A stretch of 38,492 nt of DNA from DTU089 sp002440045 (GTDB lineage Bacteria; Bacillota; Clostridia; Oscillospirales; Acutalibacteraceae): positions 1 to 38,492 of the forward strand of contig CALABP010000093.1 of assembly GCA_937885695.1 (NCBI GenBank), written 5' to 3'. A program made the position numbers and the translations under genes. How positions within the stretch are numbered: the stretch's first letter is position 1; the number at the start of each line of letters is the position of its first letter. This document shows, one piece after another, positions 1 through 8,589 of this stretch. The notes beneath the pieces are model-generated. The model saw only the letters and a list, made by a program, of their open reading frames with translations, ran no database searches and was not told the origin of the DNA.

Positions 1-560
1 AGGGGAACGCTTACGCGTTCCGGCGGGCGGCAGGTTGCCGCCCCTACGGGAACGAGGGGAAAATCGACGCGGAAAACGGTAGGCTTTTGCGCAGAAAAAC
101 CTATGTTGCGTGTTTGTTGATAGGCAAATTATCGTACCGAAGAATCTATAACAAACCAAATCTTTTAAAAGACATATCCCGCGCTCAGACAAAAAATTCG
201 TTCGCGGAGTTATATTTTATGCGGCGAAAATAAAACCCTGCAAACGGGAATACCATCCGTTCACAGGGTTCTTTCAATTACAATATAAAAATGATAAAAC
301 GCGGTTTTTCGCTTTAACTTCGTAGGGGCGGCAACCTGCCGCCCGCCAAAAATGCGAAGCGTTTTTCCTCTATACGCCGCGCTTTGCGCGGTTACAATCG
401 CGGTGAAACCGCAAATCAGGCTAACAGCTAACGGCTACAGGCTACCCCGTAGGGGCGGCAACGCCGTTTTCCTTAATATTTCCGCGTTTACGCGGAATAT
501 AATCGCGGCTTTGCCGCGCTACACTTTGAAGTAATAGTGAAGAGGTAAGAGGTGAAAGTT
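1..560. repeat. Intergenic region built of short palindromic dispersed repeats
   Basis: No convincing gene lies here. A 27-base unit at 22-48 recurs perfectly inverted at 321-347, and its first 15 bases recur again at 448-462 (CGTAGGGGCGGCAAC). Small perfect hairpins stand between: GGAACGC/GCGTTCC at 4-21, CCGCG/CGCGG at 482-495 and GCGGC/GCCGC at 505-517. The last hairpin has a counterpart at 38389-38401 and the first at 38470-38487, so both window ends carry the same family. These look like non-coding dispersed repeats rather than gene remnants. A 60-codon open frame at 352-534 runs through the repeats and is not credible. Confidence 0.75.
234..270 (-). terminator. Terminator-like hairpin in the repeat region
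   Basis: AACCCTG (234-240) pairs with CAGGGTT (264-270), with an inner CGTTTG/ACGG pairing. Read on the minus strand the stem is followed by TTTTATTTT, which fits a Rho-independent terminator. No gene directly feeds it apart from possible read-through from the tRNA, so it may be a relic. Confidence 0.4.
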
Positions 561-593
561 AAAAATCCCGTTCGCAAAAACGAACAGGATTTT
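561..593 (-). terminator. Rho-independent terminator of the tRNA-Pro gene
   Basis: Directly after the encoded CCA of the tRNA, the minus strand forms a stem AAAATCCtGTTCG / CGAACgGGATTTT with a TTTTTG loop, ending in TTTTTAACTTT. Position and shape fit termination of a single-gene tRNA transcript. Confidence 0.7.
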
Positions 594-670
594 TGGTCGG
601 AGTGAGGTGATTCGAACACCCGACCTCTTGGTCCCGAACCAAGCGCTCTACCAAACTGAGCCACACCCCG
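594..670 (-). tRNA. tRNA-Pro, anticodon CGG, CCA encoded
   Basis: On the minus strand a full cloverleaf can be drawn. The acceptor stem CGGGGTG pairs with CACTCCG (one G-U pair). The D arm is GCTC...GAGC. The anticodon stem CTTGG/CCAAG encloses the loop TTCGGGA, so the anticodon is CGG and reads CCG (Pro). The T arm is GGGTG-TTCGAAT-CACCT. Discriminator A and CCA are encoded at 597-594. It has its own promoter and terminator. Confidence 0.95.
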
Positions 671-686
671 ATTAAGTGCAGATAGG

Positions 687-715
687 ATTATAACCTAAAC
701 GGTTTATAAAATCAA
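687..715 (-). promoter_or_regulatory. Promoter of tRNA-Pro
   Basis: On the minus strand TTGATT (715-710), a 17-base spacer and a consensus TATAAT (692-687) end about 17 bases before the mature tRNA 5' end. This fits a vegetative sigma-A promoter. Confidence 0.7.
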
Positions 716-759
716 GTCTTTTTTTAATATTTTTACGCATTTCGGTTTTTTAAAGCGCC

Positions 760-787
760 GAAAACGGCTTTGCTTAAAGCCGTTTTC
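760..787 (-). terminator. Terminator hairpin after mutS2
   Basis: GAAAACGGCTTT (760-771) and AAAGCCGTTTTC (776-787) form a perfect 12-bp stem with a 4-base loop, 17 bases after the mutS2 stop. The stem ends in a T tract on the minus strand and is followed by more T on the plus strand, so it may act in both directions. Confidence 0.7.
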
Positions 788-803
788 GTTTTTACGCTAT
801 ATT

Positions 804-3191
804 TTATTTTATTTCGGCTATTGTAACACCGTTTTCACCCTCGCCGAATGTGCCGAGCCTGAAAGACTTTATTCGCGGGTCGTGCTTTAAAAACTGCTGT
901 ACTGCGGCGCGAAGTGCGCCCGTGCCTTTGCCGTGAATAACGGTAAGCTCTTTAAGCCCCGACATAAGCATATCGTCAATAAATCTGTCAAGCACAAGTA
1001 TTGCTTCGTCGCACATAAGCCCTCTTAAATCACAGCGGTTGCTGACCTGCATTGTCGCTCTGCTTTCGCCGCCTTTTGGTCTTAAAGACGTGCCGCCTTT
1101 TTTCTCGTCTTTTTTTGTTTCAATAAGCCTTAAAGAGTCCTCGGGGACTTTCATTTTAAGCATTCCCGCGCTTATTTCAACATTGTTCTTTTTATCTTTT
1201 GCGGAAACGACGGTCGCATTTTTGCCGATTGTTTTGCAAAAAACGGTGTCGCCGGGTTTCAGCTCACGCGGAAGAGTGTAATCCTCATCGTCGGCGATGG
1301 CTGATACCACGGGATTTACGGCGTCGTCTATAGCGTTAAGGCGAGCGTTGACGGCGCGTTTTGCGCGTGAAGCAAGCTCGTTAATATCTTTTGAAGCCTT
1401 TGCTTCTTTTTTGAGTTTATCGACTTCAAAAAGCAGTGCGTTTGCTTCGCGACGTGCCTGTTCGACTATCCGCAAAGCCTCGCCTTTTGCGTTTTCAAGC
1501 TCTTTGTCGCGGCGGCTTTCTGCTTCAAGAAGCGTTTTTTGCGCCTTTTCTTTTGCTTCTTCTGCCGATTTTGAAATTTCCTGTGCTTTTTCACGCTCTT
1601 TTTCAAGCTCAAGGCGGCTTTCGGTGAGCCTGTCAACAACATCTTCAAACCGCGTGTTTTCCGTTGAAACAAGCTCTTTTGCGCGGTTTATAATGCCGCC
1701 GTCTATGCCGAGTCTTTCCGAAATTGCAAATGCGTTTGAGCGCCCGGGTATGCCGAGAATAAGCCTGTAAGTGGGTCTTAACGTGTTCACATCGAACTCG
1801 CACGAGCCGTTTTCAACGCGCGGTGCGCTGAGGGCATATTCTTTAAGCTCGGCATAATGAGTTGTGGCGGCGACCTTTGCACCCTGCGTGTGAAGTCTTT
1901 CAAGAATTGCCGTGGCAAGCGCCGCGCCCTCTACCGGGTCTGTTCCCGCGCCGAGCTCGTCTATTAAAACAAGCGAGTTACCGTCGGCGACGCTTAAAAT
2001 ATTGACGATATTCACCATATGCGACGAAAACGTTGAAAGCGACTGTTCTATGCTTTGCTCGTCGCCTATATCGGCAAGAATATTGTCAAATACCGAAACG
2101 CTGCTGCCGTCCGCCGCGGGAATCATCAGTCCGCAGCACGCCATGGCGCACAAAAGCCCCACGGTTTTTATGGCAACGGTTTTGCCGCCCGTGTTGGGTC
2201 CCGTAATTACAAGCGTGTCAAAGTCATATCCCAAAGATATATCGGTGCTGACAACCTTTTTTTCGTCAATAAGCGGGTGTCTTGCCTTTTTAAGATTTAT
2301 TTTGCCTTCGTTATTGATTATGGGCACACTTGCTTTCATACTGTAGGCAAGCTGAGCCTTTGAAAAAATAACGTTAATCTCCAAGGCGCATTCATAGCCG
2401 CCCTTAATTTCGTTTTTAAAGCTCCCCGCGCTTTGCGAAAGCTCATAAAGAATACGCTCTATCTCCTGCTGCTCTTTGCCGCGAAGAACTCTTATTTCGT
2501 TATTTAATTCCACCACGGCGGCAGGCTCTACAAACACGGTTGAGCCTGTCGAGGATGTGTCGTGAACCATTCCGGGGACGTTCGCCCTGAACTCGGCTTT
2601 TACCGGGACGACGAACCGCCCGTTTCTTTGCGTAATTATTGCGTCCTGCAAATATGTCTTGTAGGTCTGCGAACGGACTGCCTTGTCAAGCCTGTCCCTT
2701 ATATTGTTTTCGCAGTTTTTGATTTTGCGCCTTATTGCGGAAAGCTCGGGCGAAGCGTTATCGCTCATTTCGTCCTCGTTTAAAATCGCAGAGAATATCT
2801 GCTCCTCCAAAAACTTGTTGGGCATAAGCGAATTGAAATATACGTCAATCGAAAGGTCGCTTTGACCGCTGTTTCTGCGCCATTCAGAAAGCGAACGTAT
2901 AGCCCTTGCGGTGCTTCCTATGTCAAGCAGCTCTTTCATTGAAAGAACGCCGCCCGACGCCGCCCGTGCAAGCGAGTTGTTCACGTTTTTAAGACCGCCG
3001 AACGACGGCCCGCCGAAGCGCGCCAAAAGAAGATACGCTTCTTCGGTCTTTTTTAAACTGTCCTGTGCCAAAGCAAGGCTCTTTTCGGGCAAAAGAGAAA
3101 GCATAATTTCTCTTGCGTCGTCGTTGCACGCTCTTTTTGAGAGCATTAAAAGAACCTTGTCAAGCTCTATTGCTTTTAAATGTCTGTCCAT
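804..3191 (-). CDS. mutS2: MutS2 family ATPase/Smr endonuclease
   Basis: This is a 795-residue protein of typical MutS2 length (about 785). It has the MutS core and ABC-type ATPase with Walker A TGPNTGGKT near residue 330 and the LIDELGAGTDP block. A long charged coiled coil (about 500-620) follows, then a C-terminal Smr nuclease domain (about 717-795) with CDLRG and the HGKGTGAL motif. In this family MutS2 suppresses homologous recombination and/or rescues collided ribosomes; the exact role here is not shown. The frame extends 47 codons upstream into recO, but the ATG at 3191 is chosen: it has GAGG 6 bases before it and the protein then starts in the usual way (MDRHLKAIELDKV). It lies 7 bases after the recO stop and is the last gene of the cluster. 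Confidence 0.95.
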   Translation of the reverse strand: MDRHLKAIELDKVLLMLSKRACNDDAREIMLSLLPEKSLALAQDSLKKTEEAYLLLARFGGPSFGGLKNVNNSLARAASGGVLSMKELLDIGSTARAIRSLSEWRRNSGQSDLSIDVYFNSLMPNKFLEEQIFSAILNEDEMSDNASPELSAIRRKIKNCENNIRDRLDKAVRSQTYKTYLQDAIITQRNGRFVVPVKAEFRANVPGMVHDTSSTGSTVFVEPAAVVELNNEIRVLRGKEQQEIERILYELSQSAGSFKNEIKGGYECALEINVIFSKAQLAYSMKASVPIINNEGKINLKKARHPLIDEKKVVSTDISLGYDFDTLVITGPNTGGKTVAIKTVGLLCAMACCGLMIPAADGSSVSVFDNILADIGDEQSIEQSLSTFSSHMVNIVNILSVADGNSLVLIDELGAGTDPVEGAALATAILERLHTQGAKVAATTHYAELKEYALSAPRVENGSCEFDVNTLRPTYRLILGIPGRSNAFAISERLGIDGGIINRAKELVSTENTRFEDVVDRLTESRLELEKEREKAQEISKSAEEAKEKAQKTLLEAESRRDKELENAKGEALRIVEQARREANALLFEVDKLKKEAKASKDINELASRAKRAVNARLNAIDDAVNPVVSAIADDEDYTLPRELKPGDTVFCKTIGKNATVVSAKDKKNNVEISAGMLKMKVPEDSLRLIETKKDEKKGGTSLRPKGGESRATMQVSNRCDLRGLMCDEAILVLDRFIDDMLMSGLKELTVIHGKGTGALRAAVQQFLKHDPRIKSFRLGTFGEGENGVTIAEIK

Positions 3192-3198
3192 TTTTACC

Positions 3199-3942
3199 TC
3201 ATAAATAAAGTGATTTGAAAAAATCAAGCGTTTTGAATTTTCTTGAAGTCTGCGAAAGCAAATAGCTCTCGCACACATTTGAAAGCTCGCTTTCGCTTTT
3301 TTGTGAAAGCGAAAACGAAAATATTTTGTCAAAATCCGAAAATACTATATGGCGCATCGCGCGCACAACCGAAAGGCTTAAACCGACTGAATACTGCGGC
3401 GGCACACAGCTGCTGCAATAAAGCTTGCCCGAATGCGGGCAAAAGCTCATTCTTTCGGTTTCATACTCGCCGCACTCGTCGCACGCAACAAGCGCGGGCA
3501 TATACCCCGAAAGCGATAAAAGGCGCAATTCGGTTACGGATTTTATAAATAACGGGCTTTTTTTGCCCTCTTTTAAAAAATACAGAGAATTAAGAAAAAG
3601 CCGGAGAATTTCCTCCGACTCATAATCCTGCTCGCAAAATTCATATGCAAGCTCGCAAATATACTGCGCAAGCGCCGTCTTGACAATGTCCTCGCGAAGC
3701 TCAAAAAAAACCTCTTTTGCGACGGCGTCCTCCACTGCGTATGTATCCTTTGTTTTTGTAAAAGTAAAGTCGGAATATGTAAGAAGCGCCGTGGCGGAAA
3801 GCTTTTTGCTTTTCGCCTTTTTTGCGCCCCTTGAAAATGCGCGTATCAATCCGTGACGGGCGGTAAGAACGGTTATAAGGCGGTCGTATTCACCTATATT
3901 CTGTTCTCTTATCACTAAGCCCGCCGCACTTATTTTCGTCAC
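3199..3942 (-). CDS. recO: DNA repair protein RecO
   Basis: A 247-residue protein of the RecO family, which loads RecA onto SSB-coated DNA with RecR in RecF-pathway repair. The N-terminal OB-fold region carries the family pattern GLVIREQNIGEYDRLITVLT. The C-terminal part has a four-Cys zinc-finger-like cluster (CDEC...FCPH...YCSSC, about 150-175). The start is a GTG at 3942 with GGAG 9 bases upstream. That start lies inside the preceding small gene, so 53 bases are read in two frames. Its place between era and mutS2 matches the Firmicutes order. Confidence 0.93.
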   Translation of the reverse strand: MTKISAAGLVIREQNIGEYDRLITVLTARHGLIRAFSRGAKKAKSKKLSATALLTYSDFTFTKTKDTYAVEDAVAKEVFFELREDIVKTALAQYICELAYEFCEQDYESEEILRLFLNSLYFLKEGKKSPLFIKSVTELRLLSLSGYMPALVACDECGEYETERMSFCPHSGKLYCSSCVPPQYSVGLSLSVVRAMRHIVFSDFDKIFSFSLSQKSESELSNVCESYLLSQTSRKFKTLDFFKSLYL

Positions 3943-4051
3943 AAAGCTTCAGCTCCATTTTCCCTTGCATTTCAAGATGCTTGCGATATTCAAGGTAGTT
4001 TTTGACCTTGCCGTCAGCCGCGAATTTTTCCCAAAGTTCTTTCTCATCCAT
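3890..4051 (-). CDS. Small YqzL-like protein between era and recO
   Basis: A 53-residue protein beginning MDEKELWEKFAADGKVKNYL. Bacillus carries a small gene of unknown function, yqzL, at exactly this place between era and recO, and the pattern of an aromatic/Lys start, a G-x-V/I and a Y-L block is similar. I infer a YqzL-type protein from position and this weak resemblance. The ATG at 4051 is chosen over one ten codons upstream because GGAG sits 8 bases before it. Its last 53 bases overlap the recO start in another frame, which suggests translational coupling. Function unknown. Confidence 0.65.
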   Translation of the reverse strand: MDEKELWEKFAADGKVKNYLEYRKHLEMQGKMELKLCDENKCGGLSDKRTEYR

Positions 4052-4068
4052 AAAAACATCTCCGTAAT

Positions 4069-4088
4069 ACTGTTTACACACTGTTTAC
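4069..4088. promoter_or_regulatory. Direct repeat ACTGTTTAC x2 before the yqzL-like/recO genes
   Basis: ACTGTTTAC occurs at 4069-4077 and again at 4080-4088, two bases apart, about 20 bases upstream of the small gene. An 11-base period places both copies on one face of the helix, as in a protein-binding site. No matching regulator is known to me and no good -35/-10 pair is visible beside it. Confidence 0.25.
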
Positions 4089-4140
4089 TTATATAGTATT
4101 CCGAAAGACGTTTTTTATGTTTGTTAAAAAATATCAAAAA

Positions 4141-5040
4141 TCAGTCAAGACCGAAATTGTGAATAAGCCCCTCGCGGTTGCGCCAGCCCTCTTTAACCTT
4201 GACCCAGCAGTGAAGATTGACCTTGCAGTCAAAGAATTTTTCAAGCTCATAGCGCGCACTTACCGAAACGCTTTTAAGCATTTCGCCGCCTTTGCCTATA
4301 ATTATGCCCTTGTGGCTTTCGCGCTCGCAATAAATTGTTGCGTCAATATCAAGAAGCGGCTCGCCGTCTTTTTTGCGCTCGCTCATCTTTTCTATGGCTA
4401 CAGCCGTTCCGTGAGGGATTTCGTCGTTCAGCTTATAAAGAAGCTTTTCGCGGATTATCTCTGACGCGAGCACTCTTTCGGGCTGGTCCGTGAGCGTATC
4501 CTCGGGGAAGAAAAACTCCGACGGTGCGGCAAGCGCTTTAAGCTCGTCTTTAAGCTCTTTAATTCCGTCGCCGTAAATTGCGCTTACGGGCACAACCGCG
4601 CAAAAATCAAACAGCTTTGAAAATTCAAGAATGCGCCCCATAAGCTCTTCTTTTTTCGGCACCGTGTCTATCTTGTTTATGGCAAGCACAACGGGGATTT
4701 TTTCGCTTTTAAGCCTTTTTAAAAGCTCCAGCTCGTTTTCGGCTATTTTGCCCGACGGCTCGACCACCAAAAGGCAGCTGTCAACGCCCGAGATGCTGTC
4801 GTCAACGGCTTTTATCATTTTTTCGCCGAGCTTTGTTTTCGGCTTGTGAAAGCCGGGTGTGTCAGTAAACACAAGCTGGCAGTCATCCTCTGTCAAAACG
4901 CCCATAATTTTTGTGCGCGTTGTTTGGGGCTTTGATGAAACGATTGCGATTTTTTGCCCCAAAAGCGTATTTAATAAAGACGACTTGCCGACGTTCGGCT
5001 TGCCGACTATTGCAATGAATGCGGTTTTTCTTTCACTCAT
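4141..5040 (-). CDS. era: GTPase Era
   Basis: This 299-residue Ras-like GTPase with a C-terminal KH domain binds the 3' end of 16S rRNA during 30S assembly. G1 is GKPNVGKS, the switch/G2 threonines are TTRTK, G3 is DTPGFHKP, G4 is NKID and G5 is VSA. The KH domain carries the IIIGKGG signature (about 235-240). Length matches the family (about 300). The ATG at 5040 with AAGGA upstream gives the normal start MSERKTAFIAIVG; an ATG ten codons earlier lies inside dgkA and is less likely. The start overlaps the dgkA stop by 8 bases, so translation is probably coupled. No cytidine deaminase gene stands between dgkA and era, unlike in Bacillus. Confidence 0.96.
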   Translation of the reverse strand: MSERKTAFIAIVGKPNVGKSSLLNTLLGQKIAIVSSKPQTTRTKIMGVLTEDDCQLVFTDTPGFHKPKTKLGEKMIKAVDDSISGVDSCLLVVEPSGKIAENELELLKRLKSEKIPVVLAINKIDTVPKKEELMGRILEFSKLFDFCAVVPVSAIYGDGIKELKDELKALAAPSEFFFPEDTLTDQPERVLASEIIREKLLYKLNDEIPHGTAVAIEKMSERKKDGEPLLDIDATIYCERESHKGIIIGKGGEMLKSVSVSARYELEKFFDCKVNLHCWVKVKEGWRNREGLIHNFGLD

Positions 5041-5530
5041 TTTCGGTTTTTTCCTTTTTACCCAAATCAAATTTAAATATAAACAGCGTGTCCAAAGCGA
5101 TGCTTAACAAAAACAGCGCAAAATACAGCGGATTTTCTTTATAATGCTCAAAAAGAAGCCTGAAAGCCTCGGGCTGCCAAAGCACCGCAACGCCCGTCAG
5201 CACGGCGAATATCGCAAACACAAGCACGGCTCCCGCCGCGGTATCTTTTGAAATACCTATTGTGCGCCTGTTTTCGTTTGTTATACTGTCGTCGCTTTTT
5301 TCGATGCCGGTATTTATAAGCTCGCCGCCGAGCACCGACGCACAAGCGAGAAACAGTATTGCATACTGCGTTCTTGTTACCGTGAAAAAATCGTAGCGCA
5401 AAAGAAAATAGAACATATACGCCATACACGAAATATGTATTCTGAAATTCCTTTCGTGCCCCACCATCCAAAAAATGCCTTTAAACGCATAGCCGAAGCT
5501 TTTTATAAGACTTAAAAGGTCATTTTTCAT
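5033..5530 (-). CDS. dgkA: Diacylglycerol/undecaprenol kinase (DgkA family)
   Basis: A small integral membrane lipid kinase of about 165 residues. It has the family signature GGELINTGIEKSDD (canonical E-x-x-N-T-A-I-E...D, here with Gly in place of Ala), the N-terminal ERNFRIH block and at least three membrane segments. Gram-positive members phosphorylate undecaprenol and so recycle the cell-wall lipid carrier. The extra C-terminal hydrophobic segment (last 45 residues) makes it longer than the usual 120-130 residues. Two ATGs are possible: 5542, which overlaps the ybeY end and has no ribosome site, and 5530, one base after the ybeY stop with GAAGAG upstream. I chose 5530. Confidence 0.9.
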   Translation of the reverse strand: MKNDLLSLIKSFGYAFKGIFWMVGHERNFRIHISCMAYMFYFLLRYDFFTVTRTQYAILFLACASVLGGELINTGIEKSDDSITNENRRTIGISKDTAAGAVLVFAIFAVLTGVAVLWQPEAFRLLFEHYKENPLYFALFLLSIALDTLFIFKFDLGKKEKTENE

Positions 5531-5531
5531 A

Positions 5532-6038
5532 TTACTCTTCATCCATATAGTAAGAATCGTTGCGTTTAAGACCCAATTCGGTTAAAACGTGCTCTTCTTT
5601 TTCGCGCATACGCACCTCTTCGATTCCGCCGTTAACGTGGTCGTAGCCTAAAAGATGAAGCATTGAGTGCACTGTCAAAAAGCCTATTTCGCGCTGAAGC
5701 GAATGGCCGTAGGTTTCTGCCTGGCGCACGGCGGTTTCGACGGATATTACAATATCGCCGAGAAGGCACGCGCCGTTTTCGGGATTTTTGTCGTAAACGC
5801 CGTTTTCGCCGAGCGGGAACGAAAGCACGTCGGTACTGCGGTCAACGTTTCTGTATTCGCGGTTAAGCTCGTGAATACGCTCGTCGTCAACAAAAGTAAC
5901 GCTGATTTCGGCAGGCTCGTTAAAATCCTCAAATGTGAGCACCGCATTGCAGCAGCGCCTTACAAGAAGCCTTACGCCTGTGGGAATTTTGACGGCTTTT
6001 TGCTCGTTTGAAATAATAACCTTAATTTTTTCTTTCAT
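5532..6038 (-). CDS. ybeY: Endoribonuclease YbeY (rRNA maturation factor)
   Basis: A 168-residue metal-dependent endoribonuclease that acts in 16S rRNA 3'-end processing and ribosome quality control. The three zinc-binding histidines are in HSMLHLLGYDH near residue 130, and the preceding region has the family STDVLSFP block. The ATG at 6038 is preceded by AGGAGG (13 bases) and AGAAG. It lies 17 bases inside the phoH end, so the genes overlap. The frame extends upstream to 6107, but that part is the phoH tail read in another frame. Co-location with phoH and era is the standard Firmicutes arrangement. Confidence 0.95.
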   Translation of the reverse strand: MKEKIKVIISNEQKAVKIPTGVRLLVRRCCNAVLTFEDFNEPAEISVTFVDDERIHELNREYRNVDRSTDVLSFPLGENGVYDKNPENGACLLGDIVISVETAVRQAETYGHSLQREIGFLTVHSMLHLLGYDHVNGGIEEVRMREKEEHVLTELGLKRNDSYYMDEE

Positions 6039-6999
6039 TTCTTCTCTTTGCCTCCTCGTATTTTTCATACGCTTTAATAATATCCTGAACGAGCTTATGG
6101 CGCACAACGTCTTTTTCGCTGAACCTTACAAGCTCTATCTGTTCAATGTTTTTCAAAATCTTTGTAACCTCGACAAGCCCCGATTTTTTACCGTCGGGAA
6201 GGTCAATCTGCGTAACGTCGCCAGTTACGACGACCTTTGAATTAAAGCCCATTCGCGTAAGAAACATCTTCATTTGCTCGGGCGTTGTGTTTTGGGCTTC
6301 GTCAAGAATAATAAAGCTGTCGTCGAGCGTTCTGCCGCGCATATAGGCAAGCGGAGCGACCTCTATATTGCCGCGCTCCTGATATTTCTGAAAATTTTCG
6401 GCGCCGAGCATATCGAAAAGCGCGTCGTAAAGCGGCCTTAAATAAGGGTCAACCTTGCTTTGCAAATCGCCCGGAAGAAAGCCGAGCTTTTCGCCCGCCT
6501 CAACAGCGGGGCGCGTAAGTATGATTCTGTTGACCTCTTTCGCCCTGAAAGCATTTACCGCCATGGCGACGGCAAGATATGTTTTGCCAGTGCCCGCGGG
6601 CCCCACGCCGAGGACTATTGTGTTGTTTTTTATGGCTTCGACGTATTTTTTCTGTCCGAGCGTTTTCGGCTTTACGGGCTTGCCTTTGCTCGTTATGCAA
6701 ATGCAGTCGGCAGACATTGACGAAAGCTTGTCCTCGTTGCCGTCGTTAACGAGCGAAATGACATAGCGCACATTTTGCTCGTTAAGCGCTTCGCCTCGGT
6801 TTAAAAGCATAAGAAGCCCGTTAACGGTTTTCACGGCTTTAGACACTTCGTCCGGCTCGCCCGTGATTTTTATATCGGAGCCGCGGCTTATAACATCGAC
6901 CGCAAACGCTTTTTCAATAAGCTTTATGTTTTCGTCAAAGCTTCCGAAAAGAGCGACCGCCTGCTCCATTCGGTCGATATTTATTATTTGTTCAAACAT
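6022..6999 (-). CDS. phoH: PhoH-like ATPase
   Basis: A 325-residue PhoH-family protein. The N-terminal KH-like region (about 1-100) is followed by a RecA-like NTPase with Walker A GPAGTGKT (near 135) and Walker B FIILDEAQN, then the VVTGDVTQIDLP motif. Family members are RNA-associated ATPases; the link to ybeY, which continues directly from it, supports a role in RNA processing. The ATG at 6999 has AGGG upstream and its own promoter in the 117-base gap behind yqfD, so this half of the cluster can be transcribed without the sporulation genes. Confidence 0.93.
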   Translation of the reverse strand: MFEQIINIDRMEQAVALFGSFDENIKLIEKAFAVDVISRGSDIKITGEPDEVSKAVKTVNGLLMLLNRGEALNEQNVRYVISLVNDGNEDKLSSMSADCICITSKGKPVKPKTLGQKKYVEAIKNNTIVLGVGPAGTGKTYLAVAMAVNAFRAKEVNRIILTRPAVEAGEKLGFLPGDLQSKVDPYLRPLYDALFDMLGAENFQKYQERGNIEVAPLAYMRGRTLDDSFIILDEAQNTTPEQMKMFLTRMGFNSKVVVTGDVTQIDLPDGKKSGLVEVTKILKNIEQIELVRFSEKDVVRHKLVQDIIKAYEKYEEAKRRNERKN

Positions 7000-7038
7000 G
7001 CATTACCCTGACTTTATATCAAATTATATTACATACTT

Positions 7039-7066
7039 AGTATAACACAATTTTTGTAAATGTCTA
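7039..7066 (-). promoter_or_regulatory. Promoter of the phoH-ybeY-dgkA-era unit
   Basis: On the minus strand TAGACA (7066-7061), a 16-base spacer and TATACT (7044-7039) lie 40 bases before the phoH start, in an AT-rich gap. This fits sigma-A. Confidence 0.6.
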
Positions 7067-7116
7067 CTAATTTTTGCGAATTTTTTTGTGAAAATGTCTT
7101 AAATAAACTAATTAAT

Positions 7117-8298
7117 TCAGTCGGCGCCGTCATTTTCGCGGTATATTGTTTTTTCTTCTGCGATATTTTCTGTGCCCGTGGCTTTAAATGTGCAAAACTG
7201 AGAGCCGCCCGCGTTTTTTTCAAAAACCTCAAGCTTTGTCACATCGCACAAAGAAAGCTCTTCTCTTGCTTCTTCTGTATTTTTAAAAAACACCCAAAGC
7301 GAAGCTTCCTCTTTTGTAAGCTCAATATCGGTTTCTTTCTGCGAGCACCTTGTTTCCCAAACTATGCCTATGGGCAGGCTTTCACTGCCGCCTTTAACAT
7401 AGCTTTCGCCGCGCCCTAAAGAAAAATTGCCTTTCTTTTTAAAAAACAGCGGTATTTTTATGCCGAAAAAGCTGAAATACCCCGAAGTTTTTTCTTCACT
7501 CAGAACATTTAAACGCATATTGAGCGGCACGGCGCTTTCTTTTACCGTTACCGTTTCGCATATAACGCTTCCCGAAGCCCTCACGAGCGTTTCGGTAAGG
7601 TCGCGGTTTTCGACAATGCCCGAAATTAAAATATCGCCTTTTACAACAACGTCGCCCTCTTTAACTTTGTTCGTTCCGCGGTAGCCTTTGACAAGCACAA
7701 CCATTCCGTCTTTTTTTGCGACAAGGTTAGACGGGGTTTTTGTGTCCTCTATTTCGGGTGATTTTTCAGCCTCGCGCACTTCGACCTCCGCCTTGCTGCC
7801 GTACATATTGACAGAAGCCCACGAAAGCTCGGGAAAGCGTTCGACAAGCTCTTTTTCAACCGCCGAAGTGTCGATTTTTGCCTTTCTTGCGCCCACATAA
7901 ACGCCCAAATCTTCAAGCGCAACTGTTAAGGCACTAAGCTTTACATCTGTATTCCCCGATATTTTCACGCTCCACACGCTGCCCGAAGCCGCAAGCATAA
8001 AAGCAACAGCCAAAACCGCCCCAAAAGCCACTCCTACTCGGGTTTTGTGATGTTTTAAAGCAAGCGAAAGTCCGTGCTTTTTTATTATTTTCAGCCTCAT
8101 CCCCGAGTTACGCGCACACATTCGCATTTTTTTGTATCCGTCAAAGTCTGTACAGGCACACACCTTTACACCGTCGTTTTTGACATCCCACAGATTTATG
8201 CTGTTCAAAGTGCACAAATTTATAAATCTTTCGGCAAATCCGCCGAAGGCTTCAAACTCAACATACCCCAGAACGCTTCTTAAAACCCTTACAAGCAT
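7117..8298 (-). CDS. yqfD: Sporulation protein YqfD
   Basis: A 393-residue protein of the YqfD family (about 400 residues). An N-terminal alpha/beta region (about 1-85) is followed by one membrane segment (VAFGAVLAVAFMLAASGSVW, near 90-110) and a large extracytoplasmic part with beta-rich repeats. In Bacillus yqfD is a mother-cell gene needed for efficient sporulation. The open frame reaches further upstream, but the ATG at 8298 has GGAGAG 7 bases before it and leaves 16 bases after yqfC. It forms a two-gene unit with yqfC. Confidence 0.92.
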   Translation of the reverse strand: MLVRVLRSVLGYVEFEAFGGFAERFINLCTLNSINLWDVKNDGVKVCACTDFDGYKKMRMCARNSGMRLKIIKKHGLSLALKHHKTRVGVAFGAVLAVAFMLAASGSVWSVKISGNTDVKLSALTVALEDLGVYVGARKAKIDTSAVEKELVERFPELSWASVNMYGSKAEVEVREAEKSPEIEDTKTPSNLVAKKDGMVVLVKGYRGTNKVKEGDVVVKGDILISGIVENRDLTETLVRASGSVICETVTVKESAVPLNMRLNVLSEEKTSGYFSFFGIKIPLFFKKKGNFSLGRGESYVKGGSESLPIGIVWETRCSQKETDIELTKEEASLWVFFKNTEEAREELSLCDVTKLEVFEKNAGGSQFCTFKATGTENIAEEKTIYRENDGAD

Positions 8299-8314
8299 AT
8301 AACTCTCTCCGTAT

Positions 8315-8557
8315 TCAATCGGTTGTAAATTCAAGCGAGACAATTTCACCTTTAATATTCGCCTGTTCATATATGTATGAAGTAACCACAAGCGCTCTTC
8401 CGCTTATTTTCAGATTTTTTTCGCCTATGTTGAGCTTTATAAAGCTGTCGCCGTAGTCGGTAACGCTTTTACAGCCGTCCACAATTATCTCTTTGTTTCC
8501 GTAAAGCTCTATATTGCCGACGGGCGAAGCCTTGCTTCTTAAATCCTTTATTCCCAT
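8315..8557 (-). CDS. yqfC: Sporulation protein YqfC (YabP/YqfC family)
   Basis: An 80-residue protein of usual family length, mostly beta strands, with the family patterns NIELYGNKEIIVDGCKSV and GEIVSLEF. YqfC is a conserved sporulation protein of unknown biochemical role that always accompanies YqfD. The ATG at 8557 is preceded by GGAGGAGATT, a strong ribosome site. It is the first gene of the minus-strand cluster and is divergent from the ylbJ-like gene, 78 bases away. Confidence 0.93.
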   Translation of the reverse strand: MGIKDLRSKASPVGNIELYGNKEIIVDGCKSVTDYGDSFIKLNIGEKNLKISGRALVVTSYIYEQANIKGEIVSLEFTTD

Positions 8558-8589
8558 AATCTCCTCCGAAAAAAGCTGAGTTTTGTTAT

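Noticed and set aside
352..534. 60-codon open frame in the repeat region
   Set aside because: It runs through palindromic repeats, has no ribosome site and a composition dictated by the repeats.
1297..1770. Long open frame antisense to mutS2
   Set aside because: Ser/Phe/Ala-rich shadow of the Glu/Lys/Ala coiled coil of MutS2; no ribosome site.
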